NCBI RefSeq assembly: GCF_036327775.1
Contig: NZ_CP109598.1
Span: forward strand, 186,001 to 250,000
DNA: 64,000 nucleotides
DNA from: Streptomyces sp. NBC_01498
Lineage (GTDB): Bacteria > Actinomycetota > Actinomycetes > Streptomycetales > Streptomycetaceae
Direction of reading: 5' to 3'
Part shown: in pieces, positions 41,825 to 52,300 of the stretch
How the letters are laid out: the number at the start of each line of letters is the position of its first letter
Position numbering within the stretch: the first letter of the stretch is position 1
Translations under genes and position numbers: made by a program
Notes under the pieces: generated by a model
Seen by the model: only the letters and a program-made list of their open reading frames with translations
Database searches by the model: none
What the model was told of the DNA's origin: nothing

Positions 41825-42823
41825 TCAGGAGACGCGTACGGAGTGGTGGTGGAAGTCGCCCGGCGGCAGGGCGGCGAGGGGGCCGCTCCCGCCGTGCAGC
41901 CAGTCGGCGTAGCTGTCGTTGCCCTCCGCCGCCTCGGCGTGGGCGGCGCGGGCCAGTTCGAAGAAGGCGGGCGCGCCGTCGGCGGTGCGGGCCGCCGAGT
42001 GCCAGCCGAGCAGATGCCGCCAGCGGAGCGGGGTGCCGGCCAGTGGGCGGGTCACCAGTCCGGCGGTGTTGGGGAAGGTCGCGCGGCAGAGTCCGACCGC
42101 GCGGCCCGCCTGGACGAGATGGACGCTGGAGGCGGTGTCCGTCTCGTACACCCTCGCGGGGGTGAAACCGGCGTGGGCGCAGGCGGTGGTGAAGCAGTCG
42201 TGGAAGCAGCCGTCGCCGGGTACGTCGGTCCACGACTCGTTGGCGAGCTCGGCGAGGCCGATCTCCGTACGGTCGGCCAGGGGGTGGTCGGCCGTGAGCA
42301 TGACGAAGACCGGGTCGCTGGCGATCTCGCGCCACTCCAGCCGTTCACCGGCCGGCGGGCGGGCTGCTCCGCAGCATCCGATCAGGGCGTAGTCGATCCG
42401 GCCCTCGGTGACGGAGTCGGCGATCTCCCCCTCGGACCAGGAGGTGTAGGTGGTGACGGGCATGGCGGGGTGGGAGGCGCCGAGCCGTTCGACGAGTCCG
42501 CCCAGCAGCGGGCCGTGGGTACCGCCGAGTCTCAGCCGGTCGGTCTCCTCCAGGGTGCGGGCGAACCGGACGGCGTCCCGCTGGAGTTCGCTCACCGCGG
42601 GCAGCACGTTCCGGGCGCGGGCGAGGACGAGTTCGCCGAGCGGTGTCGTACGGACGCCCCGCTGTCCCCGGTCGAACAGCCTCCCGCCCAGGGCGTTCTC
42701 GATCCGTTTCAGCTGTGCGCTGAGGGCCGGCTGGGCGACGCCGAGAGCCGACGCGGCCTTGGTGAGGCTGCCCGCGTCGGCAATGGCACGAATGGTCTTG
42801 AGATGCCGCAACTCCAGCTCCAT
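41825..42823 (-). CDS. LysR-family transcriptional regulator
   Basis: 332 residues from ATG 42823 (MELELRHLKTIRAIADAG). Winged helix-turn-helix: SLTKAASALGVAQPALSAQLKRIENALGG (about 17-45); the effector domain follows (RLRLGGTHGPLLGGLVERLG, AVGLCRATFPNTAGLVTRP). It lies next to the PTM operon, separated from it by 339 bases with a terminator at 43048-43089 and G/C-rich repeats (43088-43132), so control of the cluster is possible but not shown. Its own promoter would be in that gap. Confidence 0.88.
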   Translation of the reverse strand: MELELRHLKTIRAIADAGSLTKAASALGVAQPALSAQLKRIENALGGRLFDRGQRGVRTTPLGELVLARARNVLPAVSELQRDAVRFARTLEETDRLRLGGTHGPLLGGLVERLGASHPAMPVTTYTSWSEGEIADSVTEGRIDYALIGCCGAARPPAGERLEWREIASDPVFVMLTADHPLADRTEIGLAELANESWTDVPGDGCFHDCFTTACAHAGFTPARVYETDTASSVHLVQAGRAVGLCRATFPNTAGLVTRPLAGTPLRWRHLLGWHSAARTADGAPAFFELARAAHAEAAEGNDSYADWLHGGSGPLAALPPGDFHHHSVRVS

Positions 42824-43047
42824 GAAACGAGCTTGAAGGGCGGTCGGGAGCGCGGGCAAGGGCCAGGTACGGACCACCGGCGGCGCCGTCGCATACGCCG
42901 GGGGCACACGCGCCGGAGCACGCGCCCGTGCACGCGCCGTGCCGCTGGGGAGTGCTCCGGGTGGCGGAAACCGGGACGGCGCGGCTTCGCGCCCGTCGGG
43001 GGAAGGCTGCCCACGGGTTCGGCGCGCCACGCGCGCCGTTCCGGATC

Positions 43048-43089
43048 GCCGTCCGGTGCCTTCGCCGACGGGCGAAGACACCGGACGGC
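43048..43089 (-). terminator. Terminator of the PTM (ftd) operon
   Basis: Stem of 11 + 7 bp with one mismatch (43048-43066 against 43071-43089) and 4-base loop, about 75 bases after the P450 stop. It lies in the 339-base gap 42824-43162. Confidence 0.7.
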
Positions 43090-43132
43090 ATCGATCGGGC
43101 AGGCATCCATCGGGCAGGCGTCGATCGGGCCG
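43088..43132. repeat. Three tandem 15-bp repeats
   Basis: GCATCGATCGGGCAG followed by two near-copies (43103-43117 with one change, 43118-43132 with two to three changes), directly between the ftdF stop and the terminator. Noncoding here. Confidence 0.7.
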
Positions 43133-43162
43133 GTACGGCGGGTCGCGCGGCGTCCGGGGCCG

Positions 43163-44365
43163 TTACCAGGTCACCGGCAGCCGGGCCGGGCTGCGGGACG
43201 TGGTGCCCAGGCGCCAGGGGACCTCCTCGGGGGGTGTCGCCAGGCGGAGGCGGGGGAACCGGGCCGCCAGATGGTGGAGCGCCAGGGTCAGTTCGAGCCG
43301 GGCCAGCCAGGCGCCCAGGCAGTAGTGGGGACCGGCGCCGAACGACAGGGTGGGGGCCTCCAGGGGGGCGAACAGGTCGGCGTCCTGGTGGGCCCGGAAG
43401 ACCGCCGGGTCGCGGTTGGCCATGCCGCAGTCGGCGACGATCACCGCGCCCGACGGAATCACCACGCCGCCCACCTCCACGTCCCGGGAGGCGCGCCGGG
43501 TGCTCCCCCGGTCGTCGCCGAGCGGGATCAGGTGCAACAGCCGGTCCGCGAGCGCGCCCGCCGCTTCCTCGCCGGCCGCGAGGCCCGGCCAGCACTCCGG
43601 TCGCTCGCCGAGCAGGTAGAGCAGCGAGTTGCCGAGCATCGTCATGGTGCTGTCGTGACCACCTACCACCAACCCGCAGACCAGACTGACAAGTTGGGGT
43701 TCGGGAATGCCACCCTCCTCGTCGGCGGCGGCGACCAGGCCGCTGACCAGGTCGTCCCCCGGGGCCCGGCGCCGTACCGCCAGCAGTTCGGCGCCGAACG
43801 CGGAGAACTCGGCCAGGGCCGCCTTCACTTCGTCGGCCGGCCCCGAGCCGTCCGAGAAGGCGTGCGTGCTCCAGTGGCGCAGCCGCTCGCGCGCGGAGTC
43901 GTCGAGGCCCATCAGCCGGCTGATCACGTTCACCGGCAGCGGGCGGGTGAAGTGGGCGACGATGTCCACCGTGCCCCGGCGGCGGGCGAGTTCGTCCAGC
44001 AGTTCCGTCACCATGGACGCCACCCACGGCCGCCAGCGGGCCACGGCCCTCGGGGTGAACGCACGGCGCATGGTGCGGCGCAGGGCCAGATGGGCGGGTC
44101 CGTCCTGGTTGAACATCAGGTCGGGGTCGTTGACCAGTCCGGGCACCTCCGACATGGGTGGTCCGTCCGCCGCGTACAGCTCGGCGCGGCCGATCCCGCT
44201 GTCGCCGAGGACCTGCCGTACGTCGGCGTACCGGCTCACCAGCCAGGCGGGTGAGCCGTCGGGCAGGGTGACCGGGCAGGGCGGGCCGGGCGTGTCGAAC
44301 GTCATGCGATGCAGCGGGGCCAGCGGTGACTCCGGGGCTGCGCCGTCGACGGCTGGGGCGGTCAC
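43163..44365 (-). CDS. ftdF: Cytochrome P450 of the PTM cluster, lacking ExxR
   Basis: 400 residues from GTG 44365, with AGGAGGAACC directly upstream. The heme-binding loop is normal (SFGAGPHYCLGAWLARLEL), the I-helix is GGHDSTMTMLG, and NRDPAVF and the C-terminal LPVTW are typical. At the K-helix, where ExxR is expected, it reads ADRLLHLIPLGDD, so both Glu and Arg are replaced. It would oxidise the finished tetramate ring system. The position corresponds to FtdF/IkaD-type P450s (frontalamide, ikarugamycin families). 169 bases of repeat-rich DNA separate it from ftdE. Confidence 0.88.
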   Translation of the reverse strand: MTAPAVDGAAPESPLAPLHRMTFDTPGPPCPVTLPDGSPAWLVSRYADVRQVLGDSGIGRAELYAADGPPMSEVPGLVNDPDLMFNQDGPAHLALRRTMRRAFTPRAVARWRPWVASMVTELLDELARRRGTVDIVAHFTRPLPVNVISRLMGLDDSARERLRHWSTHAFSDGSGPADEVKAALAEFSAFGAELLAVRRRAPGDDLVSGLVAAADEEGGIPEPQLVSLVCGLVVGGHDSTMTMLGNSLLYLLGERPECWPGLAAGEEAAGALADRLLHLIPLGDDRGSTRRASRDVEVGGVVIPSGAVIVADCGMANRDPAVFRAHQDADLFAPLEAPTLSFGAGPHYCLGAWLARLELTLALHHLAARFPRLRLATPPEEVPWRLGTTSRSPARLPVTW

Positions 44366-44534
44366 GGTTCCTCCTGGCTGTTCCTGCGGTGCCGACCGGG
44401 ACGGGTCGGTGACGGATCGTTCGGGGCCGGGCACGGCCGGCCGGCCTGCGGAGAACGCGGCGAGCGCGGCGAGTCCGGCCAGCGCGGGGAGGGCAGGGAA
44501 GGCAGGGAACGCCGTGACCGCGGCGTGGCAGCGG

Positions 44535-45590
44535 TCACAGCTCGACCAGCACCTTGCCGAGGTTGGCCTCGCGGTCGTGGTAGAGGCTCCCGTACGCGGC
44601 CGGGATGCGGTCGAAGCCGTGATGGAGGGTGTGGTCGCAGACGACCTCGCCGCGCCGGACCCGGCCGCCCAGTTCGGTGTGGAGCGCCTGCCACTTCTCC
44701 TCGGTGAACCACTCCAGCGAGAAGATCCCCCGGACGGTCGCGCGCGGGAACATGAGGTACGGCAGGAGCCGGGGCCCGACCGCGTCGCGCCCCACCTGGG
44801 TCGCCCACTGCCAGCACACGGCGACCCGGCTGCCGACGTTGAGCATGGTGAAGACGGCGTCCGTGACGGCGCCGCCGAGGTTGTCGAAGTAGCGGTCGAC
44901 ACCGTCGGGGGCGGCCCGCCCGAGCGCGTCGCGGACGCGCGAGACGCTGTCGCCCTGCCGGTAGACGACGACCGCGTCGAATCCCAGTCCGCGCAGCCGG
45001 TCGGCCTTGCGCGGGCTCGATGTCGTACCGACCACGCGGGCGCCGGCGAGCGAGGCCAGCTGGCCCACCAGGGTCCCGACGGCTCCGGAGGCGCCGCTGA
45101 TGACGAGGGTGTCCCCCGGACCGACGTCAAGGAAGGTGGTGAGTGTGCCCCAGGCCGTCATGCCGGGGCCGCCCATGGAGCTGAGCGCGGACGCGAGGGG
45201 CAGCGCGTCGTCGTACCACCCCGGATCGAGCCCGCGGTAGGCCGGGAACACCATCGGGAACGTCCCCGTCTGCCACAGTCGTTCCGCGCCGTTGGCGATC
45301 ACGTGGGAGCGCCAGCCGCCGAAGCCCTGGACCAGGTCGCCCGGCCGGTGGGCGGCGCGCGGGCCGGCGTCCAGCACCTCCATGATCGAGTCGGCGCCCA
45401 TGTGGTCGCCGAGGGGGGTGTCCAGGGCGATGCCCTGGAGGTACGGGTCGACCGACACGTACCGGGTCTTGAGCAGCATCTCGTCGGGGGCGAGGTTCAC
45501 CCGGATGTCCTCGACCACCTTCTCGTAGATCCGGTCGACGTCGGGGGTGCCCTCGACGTGGGCGCGGACCACCCATTTCTTGATCTTCAC
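44535..45590 (-). CDS. ftdE: NADPH-dependent MDR-family reductase of the PTM cluster
   Basis: 351 residues from GTG 45590 (AAAGGG five bases upstream), overlapping the ftdD stop by four bases (GTGA). Medium-chain reductase without structural zinc: LLKTRYVSVDPYLQGIALDT, ALSSMGGPGMTAWGTLTTFL, NAD(P)-binding TLVISGASGAVGTLVGQLAS, FDNLGGAVTDAVFTMLNVGS. Closest in type to curcumin/prostaglandin reductase-like proteins, and matching the ftdE/ikaC 'alcohol dehydrogenase' position. In ikarugamycin synthesis this enzyme closes a carbocycle by reductive cyclisation; a similar step is inferred here. Confidence 0.9.
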   Translation of the reverse strand: MKIKKWVVRAHVEGTPDVDRIYEKVVEDIRVNLAPDEMLLKTRYVSVDPYLQGIALDTPLGDHMGADSIMEVLDAGPRAAHRPGDLVQGFGGWRSHVIANGAERLWQTGTFPMVFPAYRGLDPGWYDDALPLASALSSMGGPGMTAWGTLTTFLDVGPGDTLVISGASGAVGTLVGQLASLAGARVVGTTSSPRKADRLRGLGFDAVVVYRQGDSVSRVRDALGRAAPDGVDRYFDNLGGAVTDAVFTMLNVGSRVAVCWQWATQVGRDAVGPRLLPYLMFPRATVRGIFSLEWFTEEKWQALHTELGGRVRRGEVVCDHTLHHGFDRIPAAYGSLYHDREANLGKVLVEL

Positions 45591-47386
45591 TTCGGCCCTT
45601 TCTCGGCGCCGGTGGTCGCCGGGCGCGTGGTGCCGGGGATTCCGGGCGTGACGGGGATGTCGGGCGTGACGGGGGTGTCGGGGCCCGGGACGACCGGGAT
45701 CACGCGGTGGGTCGGCGGCGGCCCGGACTCGTCGAGGGAGGCGGTGAACTCCCTGCCGTCGTCCCGGCAGACGAACTGCATGACATGGCGGCCGGCGGCG
45801 GCGGCGCGGATCAGCCCGCCGGTGGTCGCCCACACGCCGGACTGGTAGAAGTTCGCCAGCCCCGGCAGCCCGGGACCGTGTTTCTTGACCAGCTTCTCCA
45901 GGGTCTCGCCGCTCTCCACGAACGGCTGCCAGCCCAGCACCGTGCCGTCGTGGTTGCCGGTGTAGCGGACCTGGGTGAGCGGGCTGGACACGTCGCGGAC
46001 CACGATGGCGTCCTCGATTCCCGGGTAGCGCTCCTCCAGGAAGCGCACGAGCGCCGTGCGCGCCCGGCGTTTGGCCAGGTAGTAGCCGCGCCCGTGGCGT
46101 ACCGGAAGGGTGTGCAGCTCCTGCCCGCCGCGCGCCCGGGTGATCTGCTCGGGGCCCTCGTCCAGCGCGCGCCAGGGGGCGATGTCGCAGAAGTACGTGG
46201 CGTAGACGACGCTCGTTCCGCGCGGGGAGAGCTCCGGGTAGTGGCGGCTGCGGAACTGGACGTTGATGCTCCGGTGGCGGATGCCGGTCAGCTCCGCCGC
46301 CTCCGTCTCGCCGAGCAGGTATGTCGTGCACGGTTCGCCCTCGGGGAAGGGCCGGTTGAGCCCGAGGAAGAGCGTGAAGTAGCCGGGGAACACCATGCCC
46401 GGTTCGTTGATGGTCCGGGTGTAGAGGCGCCGGTACTCGTCATCGAGGTAGCGCCCGCCGAGGAGTTTCATCATGGTGGTGGGTCCGTCGCAGGCCGACA
46501 CGACGATGTCCGCGCGCAGTCGGCGCCCGTCGCTGAGTCGTACGCCGACCGCCCGGTCGTCCTCGACGAGCACCTCCTCGACCTTGGTGTTGTACGCGAC
46601 CCGGCCGCCGAGCCGTCGGTAGCGGCGCTCGATCGACTCCGCGAGTCCGAGCGAGCCGCCCTCGGGCACCCCGGCGGAGAGGTTGGCGTGCGAGGCGAGC
46701 TGGAAGTGCGTCGGCAGTACGGGGAACCCCGGGTGCTTCTCGTACAGGACGAAGTTGAACGCCTCGCGCAGCAGGGGGTCCTGGAACCGGGCCGCGTAGT
46801 CGGACATCAGCACCGAGATGGTGGTGCGGACGGCGTTGACGTACGGGGTGAAGGAGGCCAGCATCCGCCAGCGCTCCGTGCGTCCCATCAGTCCGACCGG
46901 TTTGAGGAAGGGGTAGACGGCCAGCGCCTTGCGGAAGGAGCGCAGCCGTCGGCAGAACTCCCTGATCTGTTTGGCGTCGGCGGGCGAGAGTTCGGTGAGA
47001 TGGGCCTGGAGCCGGTCCGGGTCGGAGTAGAAGTGGACGGCCCGGCCGTCCTGTCCCCGCACGATGTTGAACACGTCGAAGTGGCGGACCTCCTTGCCCT
47101 GGAGCGCGCCGAGTTCGAGCCAGATCTGGTGCATCTCGTTGCCGGGGCCGCTGCCGAGCATCCAGCTCACGCACGCGTCGAGGGTGAAGTCGCCGCGTTT
47201 CCAGGCGGTGCAGCAGCCGCCGGGGATCTCGTGCATCTCCAGTACCTGGGTGCGGTAGCCGTTCATCTGCGCGTAGCAGCCGGTGGAGAGACCACCGAGC
47301 CCCGCACCGATGATGATCATCGTTTCCCTGCCGCGCGTCGGACCGGGCGCACGGGGCGGGCGGGCCGGACGTACCGAACGTGCCAT
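45587..47386 (-). CDS. ftdD: Phytoene-dehydrogenase-like FAD oxidoreductase of the PTM cluster (second)
   Basis: 599 residues from ATG 47386 (GGAGAG upstream). FAD-binding MIIIGAGLGGLSTGCYAQMN near residue 23 and a second dinucleotide-region motif RADIVVSACDGPTTMM; the C-terminal FAD-contact GLPGLANFYQSGVWATTGGL is typical of CrtI-like amine-oxidase-superfamily enzymes. Paralogue of the next gene upstream. The final 45 residues are a Pro/Val/Thr repeat (PVTPDIPVTPGIPGTT) encoded by two near-identical 18-bp units (45643-45679), not conserved enzyme. Expected to reduce or cyclise the polyene in making the fused rings. Overlaps ftdE by four bases. Confidence 0.9.
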   Translation of the reverse strand: MARSVRPARPPRAPGPTRGRETMIIIGAGLGGLSTGCYAQMNGYRTQVLEMHEIPGGCCTAWKRGDFTLDACVSWMLGSGPGNEMHQIWLELGALQGKEVRHFDVFNIVRGQDGRAVHFYSDPDRLQAHLTELSPADAKQIREFCRRLRSFRKALAVYPFLKPVGLMGRTERWRMLASFTPYVNAVRTTISVLMSDYAARFQDPLLREAFNFVLYEKHPGFPVLPTHFQLASHANLSAGVPEGGSLGLAESIERRYRRLGGRVAYNTKVEEVLVEDDRAVGVRLSDGRRLRADIVVSACDGPTTMMKLLGGRYLDDEYRRLYTRTINEPGMVFPGYFTLFLGLNRPFPEGEPCTTYLLGETEAAELTGIRHRSINVQFRSRHYPELSPRGTSVVYATYFCDIAPWRALDEGPEQITRARGGQELHTLPVRHGRGYYLAKRRARTALVRFLEERYPGIEDAIVVRDVSSPLTQVRYTGNHDGTVLGWQPFVESGETLEKLVKKHGPGLPGLANFYQSGVWATTGGLIRAAAAGRHVMQFVCRDDGREFTASLDESGPPPTHRVIPVVPGPDTPVTPDIPVTPGIPGTTRPATTGAEKGPK

Positions 47387-47445
47387 GAACTCGCTCTCCT
47401 CCGTCGTCACACGCCGCCGCTCCGACGTCACACGTTGCCGCTTGC

Positions 47446-49356
47446 TCACGCGTCTGTGTCCTCCGGGGAAGCGGGGTCCTCCTGGGACACCGGGGTCTTC
47501 CGGGGCGTGGGGTGGTGGGTGGGGTCTTCGCGGGACGTGGGGTCCTCCCGGGAGTACCACCGGTCGAGCTGGGGCAGCCGGCCCAGCTTGCCGCTGTGCC
47601 ACGGCTCCGTCCCGGTGCTCTCCCAGGCCCGGAACGGGACGCCCAGTTCCTCGCACAGGTACTGGACGGCGAACCGGCCGGTGGACGCGGCGCGGATCAG
47701 GCCGCCCATCCCGATCCACTGTCCGGCCATGGAGAACCCGCTCAGTCCGGGCAGCCGCATGCGGTCCTTGCCGACGAGGGCGGCGGCGATGTCGTCGGCC
47801 TCGGAGAACGCCTTCCAGGCCAGGATCGAACCGTGGTGGTTGCCGGTGTAGCGGTGGGTCGTCGCGGGCGAGGCGACGTCCACCAGCTCGATCCGCTCGT
47901 CGGTGCCCGGCCACAGCCTGTCCAGGAAGCGCCGTACGAACAGGGCGACTTCGCGCTTGCGGGCCCGGTACTCCCCGCGGTCGGCGAGGCGCAGCCGCTT
48001 CCAGTAGGCGTAGTCGCTGAAGTAGGTGCAGTGGACGACCGACTTGCCGGGCGGCGCGAATCCGTCGGAGTAGCGGGAGCGCAACTGCACGACGAGGCTG
48101 TTCTGGAGCGCGCCGGGCAGCCCGCGCCCTTCCTCGGCGGGCAGCAGATACGTCGTGCTGTGGGCGTCGTGGGCGGGGAGTTCGCCCCGGATGCCGACGA
48201 AGGCGGAGACCACGGCGGGGAAGAGGGTTCCGGGGCGTTCCAGCAGGTCGTCGTAGAGCTTGTCGATGCGGGGGCCGGTGTACCGGCCGCCCAGGAGGCC
48301 GTGGACCGTGGTGTGTCCGTCGCAGGCCGAGACGACGTGGTCGGCGTAGAACCGCCGCCCGCCGCGCAGTTCGATCCCGACGGCCCGGTCGTTCTCGACC
48401 AGCACCTTCTCGGTGCGGGCGCGGTAGATGACCGTACCGCCGAGCGAGGTGTAGCGCTCCTCGACCGAGCGGGCGAGACCGAGTGAACCCCCTTGGGGGA
48501 AGCCCGCGTTGCCGTGGTGGGCGCAGGCCATGTTGTAGAGGTACGGGAGCAGCGGGAAGCCCTCCGGGTCCTGGAAGAAGATGTTGCGGAACGCGCGGCG
48601 CAGCAGCGGGTCCTCGAACCGGTCGGCGAAGGTGTGCATCGGGGTCGCGGCGGTGCGCCAGAAGAGGCGGAACGCGGGCAGTACGGTGCGGAGCGTCGCC
48701 GCCCTCTCCCGTACGGTCCGCAGCGCGGGCGCCGTCAGGAACGGATGGAGGTCGATGGCCGTGAACCGCCGCAGGTCCCGGCAGAAGGAGCGGATCAGCC
48801 GGGCGTCTGCGGGTGAGACGCGCAGGAGGTGTTCCTCCAGCCGGTCCGGGTCGTTGTAGAAGGTGACCGAGCGGCCGGTCTCGTCGACGACCTTGTTGAA
48901 GAGTTCGAAGTTGGTGATCGTCTTGCCGTCGAGGGCGCCGAGTTCACGCCAGACCTGGTTCGCGTCGTTGCCGGCCGCCGTGCCGATCAGCCATTCGATG
49001 CAGTAGTCGAAGAGGTAGCCGTCGCGTGACCAGGCGGTGCAGCAGCCGCCGGGGAGTACGTGTTTCTCGAAGATACGGGTGCGCATCCCGCTCATCTGGG
49101 CGTAGCAGCCGGTGGAGAGTCCGGCGACGCCCGCGCCGATGACGATGACACGGGGCGCGGCGCCGGGTGCCCGTTCGCGTGTGGACCAGTCGGGCTCCGC
49201 CGGGTCGGGGGCGGTCCGTCGTGTGGCCGGGGCCCGGCGGACGGGCCCGGTCCGCCCCTGGGGCGTCGTCGGTTCGGGAGGGGTCGTCAGTTCGGGAGGC
49301 GCCGTCCGCCCGTCCGGCGCGATCCGTTCGGAAGGCTCCGTCCGTTCATCCGGCAT
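47446..49356 (-). CDS. ftdC: Phytoene-dehydrogenase-like FAD oxidoreductase of the PTM cluster (first)
   Basis: 636 residues. The ATG at 49356 lies inside the end of ftdB (11-base overlap) with GAGG in place. About 67 disordered Pro/Thr-rich residues precede FAD-binding VIVIGAGVAGLSTGCYAQMS; the second motif YADHVVSACDGHTTVHGL and C-terminal GLSGFSMAGQWIGMGGLIRA complete the CrtI-like fold. The last 35 residues repeat REDPT-like units, encoded by imperfect 20-bp repeats near 47470-47555. With ftdD it makes the paired OX enzymes seen in PTM loci that form three-ring (5-5-6-type) carbocycles; ring pattern is inferred only. Confidence 0.9.
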   Translation of the reverse strand: MPDERTEPSERIAPDGRTAPPELTTPPEPTTPQGRTGPVRRAPATRRTAPDPAEPDWSTRERAPGAAPRVIVIGAGVAGLSTGCYAQMSGMRTRIFEKHVLPGGCCTAWSRDGYLFDYCIEWLIGTAAGNDANQVWRELGALDGKTITNFELFNKVVDETGRSVTFYNDPDRLEEHLLRVSPADARLIRSFCRDLRRFTAIDLHPFLTAPALRTVRERAATLRTVLPAFRLFWRTAATPMHTFADRFEDPLLRRAFRNIFFQDPEGFPLLPYLYNMACAHHGNAGFPQGGSLGLARSVEERYTSLGGTVIYRARTEKVLVENDRAVGIELRGGRRFYADHVVSACDGHTTVHGLLGGRYTGPRIDKLYDDLLERPGTLFPAVVSAFVGIRGELPAHDAHSTTYLLPAEEGRGLPGALQNSLVVQLRSRYSDGFAPPGKSVVHCTYFSDYAYWKRLRLADRGEYRARKREVALFVRRFLDRLWPGTDERIELVDVASPATTHRYTGNHHGSILAWKAFSEADDIAAALVGKDRMRLPGLSGFSMAGQWIGMGGLIRAASTGRFAVQYLCEELGVPFRAWESTGTEPWHSGKLGRLPQLDRWYSREDPTSREDPTHHPTPRKTPVSQEDPASPEDTDA

Positions 49357-52300
49357 GGTCCGCCTCGCCCGTCAGGAGGGCGCGCACGAGTGCGGCGTTG
49401 CGGGGCAGGTGGGCGGGGTCGAGCATGTCGGCGTGGATGCCGGAGCCGCGCAGGACGCGTGTGGCGTCGGTGGAGCTGCCGTGCCAGGTGCCGGGGGCGT
49501 CGGCGGTGTGGAGGCCGGCGTTGTCCTCGTCGGTGACGACCCCCACCGCGGCGTCCACGGTCCCGGTGTTGGGGGTCCGGCCGCAGAACCGCAGGTATTC
49601 GGCGGCGTGTTCGAGTGCGGTGCGGGTGACGATCTCCGACCCGGTGTGCTTGTGGAGGTGGCGGCCCAGTTCGGCCTCGAAGGCGGTGACGCCGTCGTCG
49701 CCCGGTTCGTACGCCTCCATGACGCGCAGGGAGTCCAGCACGACCACATGGCTGACCAGGCGTCCGCGTGCCTCCAGTTCCTTGGCGACCTCGAAGGCGA
49801 GGTTGCCGCCGAGTGAGTAGCCGAGGAGCCGGCACGCGCCCCCGGGTGCGGCGGTCTCCACGAGGTCGGCGTACCGGGCGACCTTGTCGTCGCCCGGCAG
49901 GTAGTTGAAGGCGATGATCCGGTGGCGCGGGAGCTGGGCCGCGAGGCCGCGGTAGACGAGGCCGTGGCCGCCCGCCGGGGGGAAGCAGAAGACGGGGCCG
50001 CCCTGGCCGGGGTTGAACGTCAGTGCGGGCACGTCCTCGGCAGTCGCGCCGGTGACCAACTCCTCGACGGCGGCGGCCATTCCGTGCAGGGTGGTGACCC
50101 GGTAGAGCCTGCTGACGGGGACACTGACGCCGAACTCGGTCCGCAGGTGGTGGAGGAGTTCGATCAGTTTGATCGAGCTGCCGCCGGACTCGAAGAAGTC
50201 GTCGCCGAGCCCGGCCCGTTCGAGGCCGAGGAGTGCCTCCCAGTGCCGGGCCATGCCGGTCTCGTAGAGGGTGACCGGGGGTTCGTGGGCCTGTTGCCGG
50301 TCGTCGTGGTGCGGCACCGGCAGCGCGGCGACGTCGACCTTTCCGTGGGCGGTGAGGGGAAGTTCGGGCAGTTCGGCGAGGTGGGAGGGCACCATGTACG
50401 AGGGCAGGGCGCCGGCGAGCCGGCGGCGCAGGGCGCGCCGGTCGAGTGTCGCGCCGGGCTCGGCGACGCAGTAGGCGCAGAGGGTGGGTTCTCCGGCGGC
50501 GTCGGGGCGGACGGTGACGACCACCCGGGCCAGTCCGGGCCAGTCGGCGAGGTGGGACTCGATCTCGCCGATCTCGATGCGGTGGCCGCGCAGTTTGACC
50601 TGGTGGTCGCTGCGGCCGAGGAGATGGACCCGGCCGTGGGTGTCCCAGCGGGCCACGTCCCCGGTGCGGTAGAGGCGTACGGGCGGGGCGCCCGGTGTCC
50701 GGCTCAGGACGCGGGTCACGAAGCGCCGCGCGGTCTGCTCGGGGTCCCCCGCGTAGCCGAGGGCCAGGCCCCGGCCGCCGATCCACAGCTCGCCCGGTAC
50801 GCCGGGCGGCACCGGTTCGCCGTGCGCGTCGAGGATGTGGAGGGTGCTGCCGGGCAGGGGGCGGCCGATGGGCACCATCAGGCCGGGTTCCAGGTCGTCG
50901 GCGGGGTCTTCGAAGAAGGCGCTGTCGATGGTCGCCTCGGTGACGCCGTAGGAGTTGATCACACGGGTCTCCGGGCCGCAGAGGCCGCGCAGCCGCCGGT
51001 ACTCGGCGACCTTCCACGCGTCGGAGCCCACGATCACCAGGCGCATGAAGTCGAGCCGGTCGCCCTCGCGCGCGCAGTGGTCCATCAGTCCGCGTACGAC
51101 GGCGGGGACGAACTCCGCGCAGTCGACGCGTTCCGCCCGCATCACCCGGTGCAGCCGCGCCATGTCGAAGACCAGGTCGCGGTCGGCCAGTACCAGGGTG
51201 CCGCCCGAGCACAGGGCCCGCACCAGGTCGCCGGTGAACACGTCGAACGAGGGCTCGGCCATCTGGAGGTGGACACGCGCGTCGGTCTCCAGCCGGTAGG
51301 CGCGCAGCCACGCGTCGTAGGCGGAGGCGAGGGAGCGGTGGCTGACCCGTACGGCCTTCGGGCGGCCGGTGGAGCCGGAGGTGTTGATGACATACGCGGC
51401 GGAGTCCGGGTCCGTCGTGACTTCCGGGGCCGGGCCCCGGCTCCCGGTCGCGGACTCGGCCCCGGTGCGGGTCCGGCTCCCGGTCTCGGTCCCGTTCTCG
51501 GTCGTGCGCAGGGTGTCCAGGGTCAGGACGGTGACCGGCAGCCCGTCGGCCCAGCGCACGCGGGCGTCGTCGACGATGACGAGGTCGGCCCCGGCGTCAC
51601 CGAGGACCTGGCCGACCCGGTCGGCGGGCTGGTCGGGATGGACCGGGAGGTAGGCGCCGCCCGCCTTCAGGACGGCGAGCAGGGTGACGATCAGCTCCGG
51701 TGACTTGTCGAGGCAGAGGCCGACGACCGAGCCCTCCCTGACGCCCAGACGGCGCAGCCGGCGGGCCCGGACGTCGGCGCGCGAGTCGAGCTGTCCGTAG
51801 GTGAGCCGGGTGGCGGCGCCCCGGGGGGAGGGCGCGACGACGGCGAGGGCGTCGGGGCGCGCGGCGGCGGTGTCGGCGATCAAGTGGTGGACGGGGCGCA
51901 CCGGTTCGGGGGCCGGTGGTGCGAGGTCCGGCGGGCGGGAGGCGCCGCTCCAGTCGGTGATCAGCCTCTCTCGCTCCTCTTCCGCGAGCATGGCCAGCCG
52001 CGGGGTGGGCAGTTCGGACGGCGCCCGGGTCATGCTGTCGAGCAGCTGGACGTAGTGCGCGGCCGTCCGGCGGACGGTCTCGGGCAGGAAGAGGTCGGTG
52101 TTGTACTTGAGGACGCAGTGGAAGCGGCCCTCGGTCTCCTCCTCGTAGACGGACAGGGTGAGGTCGAACTGGCCCTCTTCCTCTGGCAGTTCGATGTACT
52201 CCAGCCGGTAGCCGTACTGCTCGGTGGCCACCTTGTGGGTGAGCAGGATGAACATCGCCTGGAACACCGCCGAGCGGCTGGGGTCGTGCTGGAGCCCCAG

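Noticed and set aside
43163..44365. CYP157 conservon P450, because ExxR is missing
   Set aside because: No sensor kinase, roadblock, DUF742 or GTPase conservon genes; it is at the ftdF position with ftdE directly upstream.
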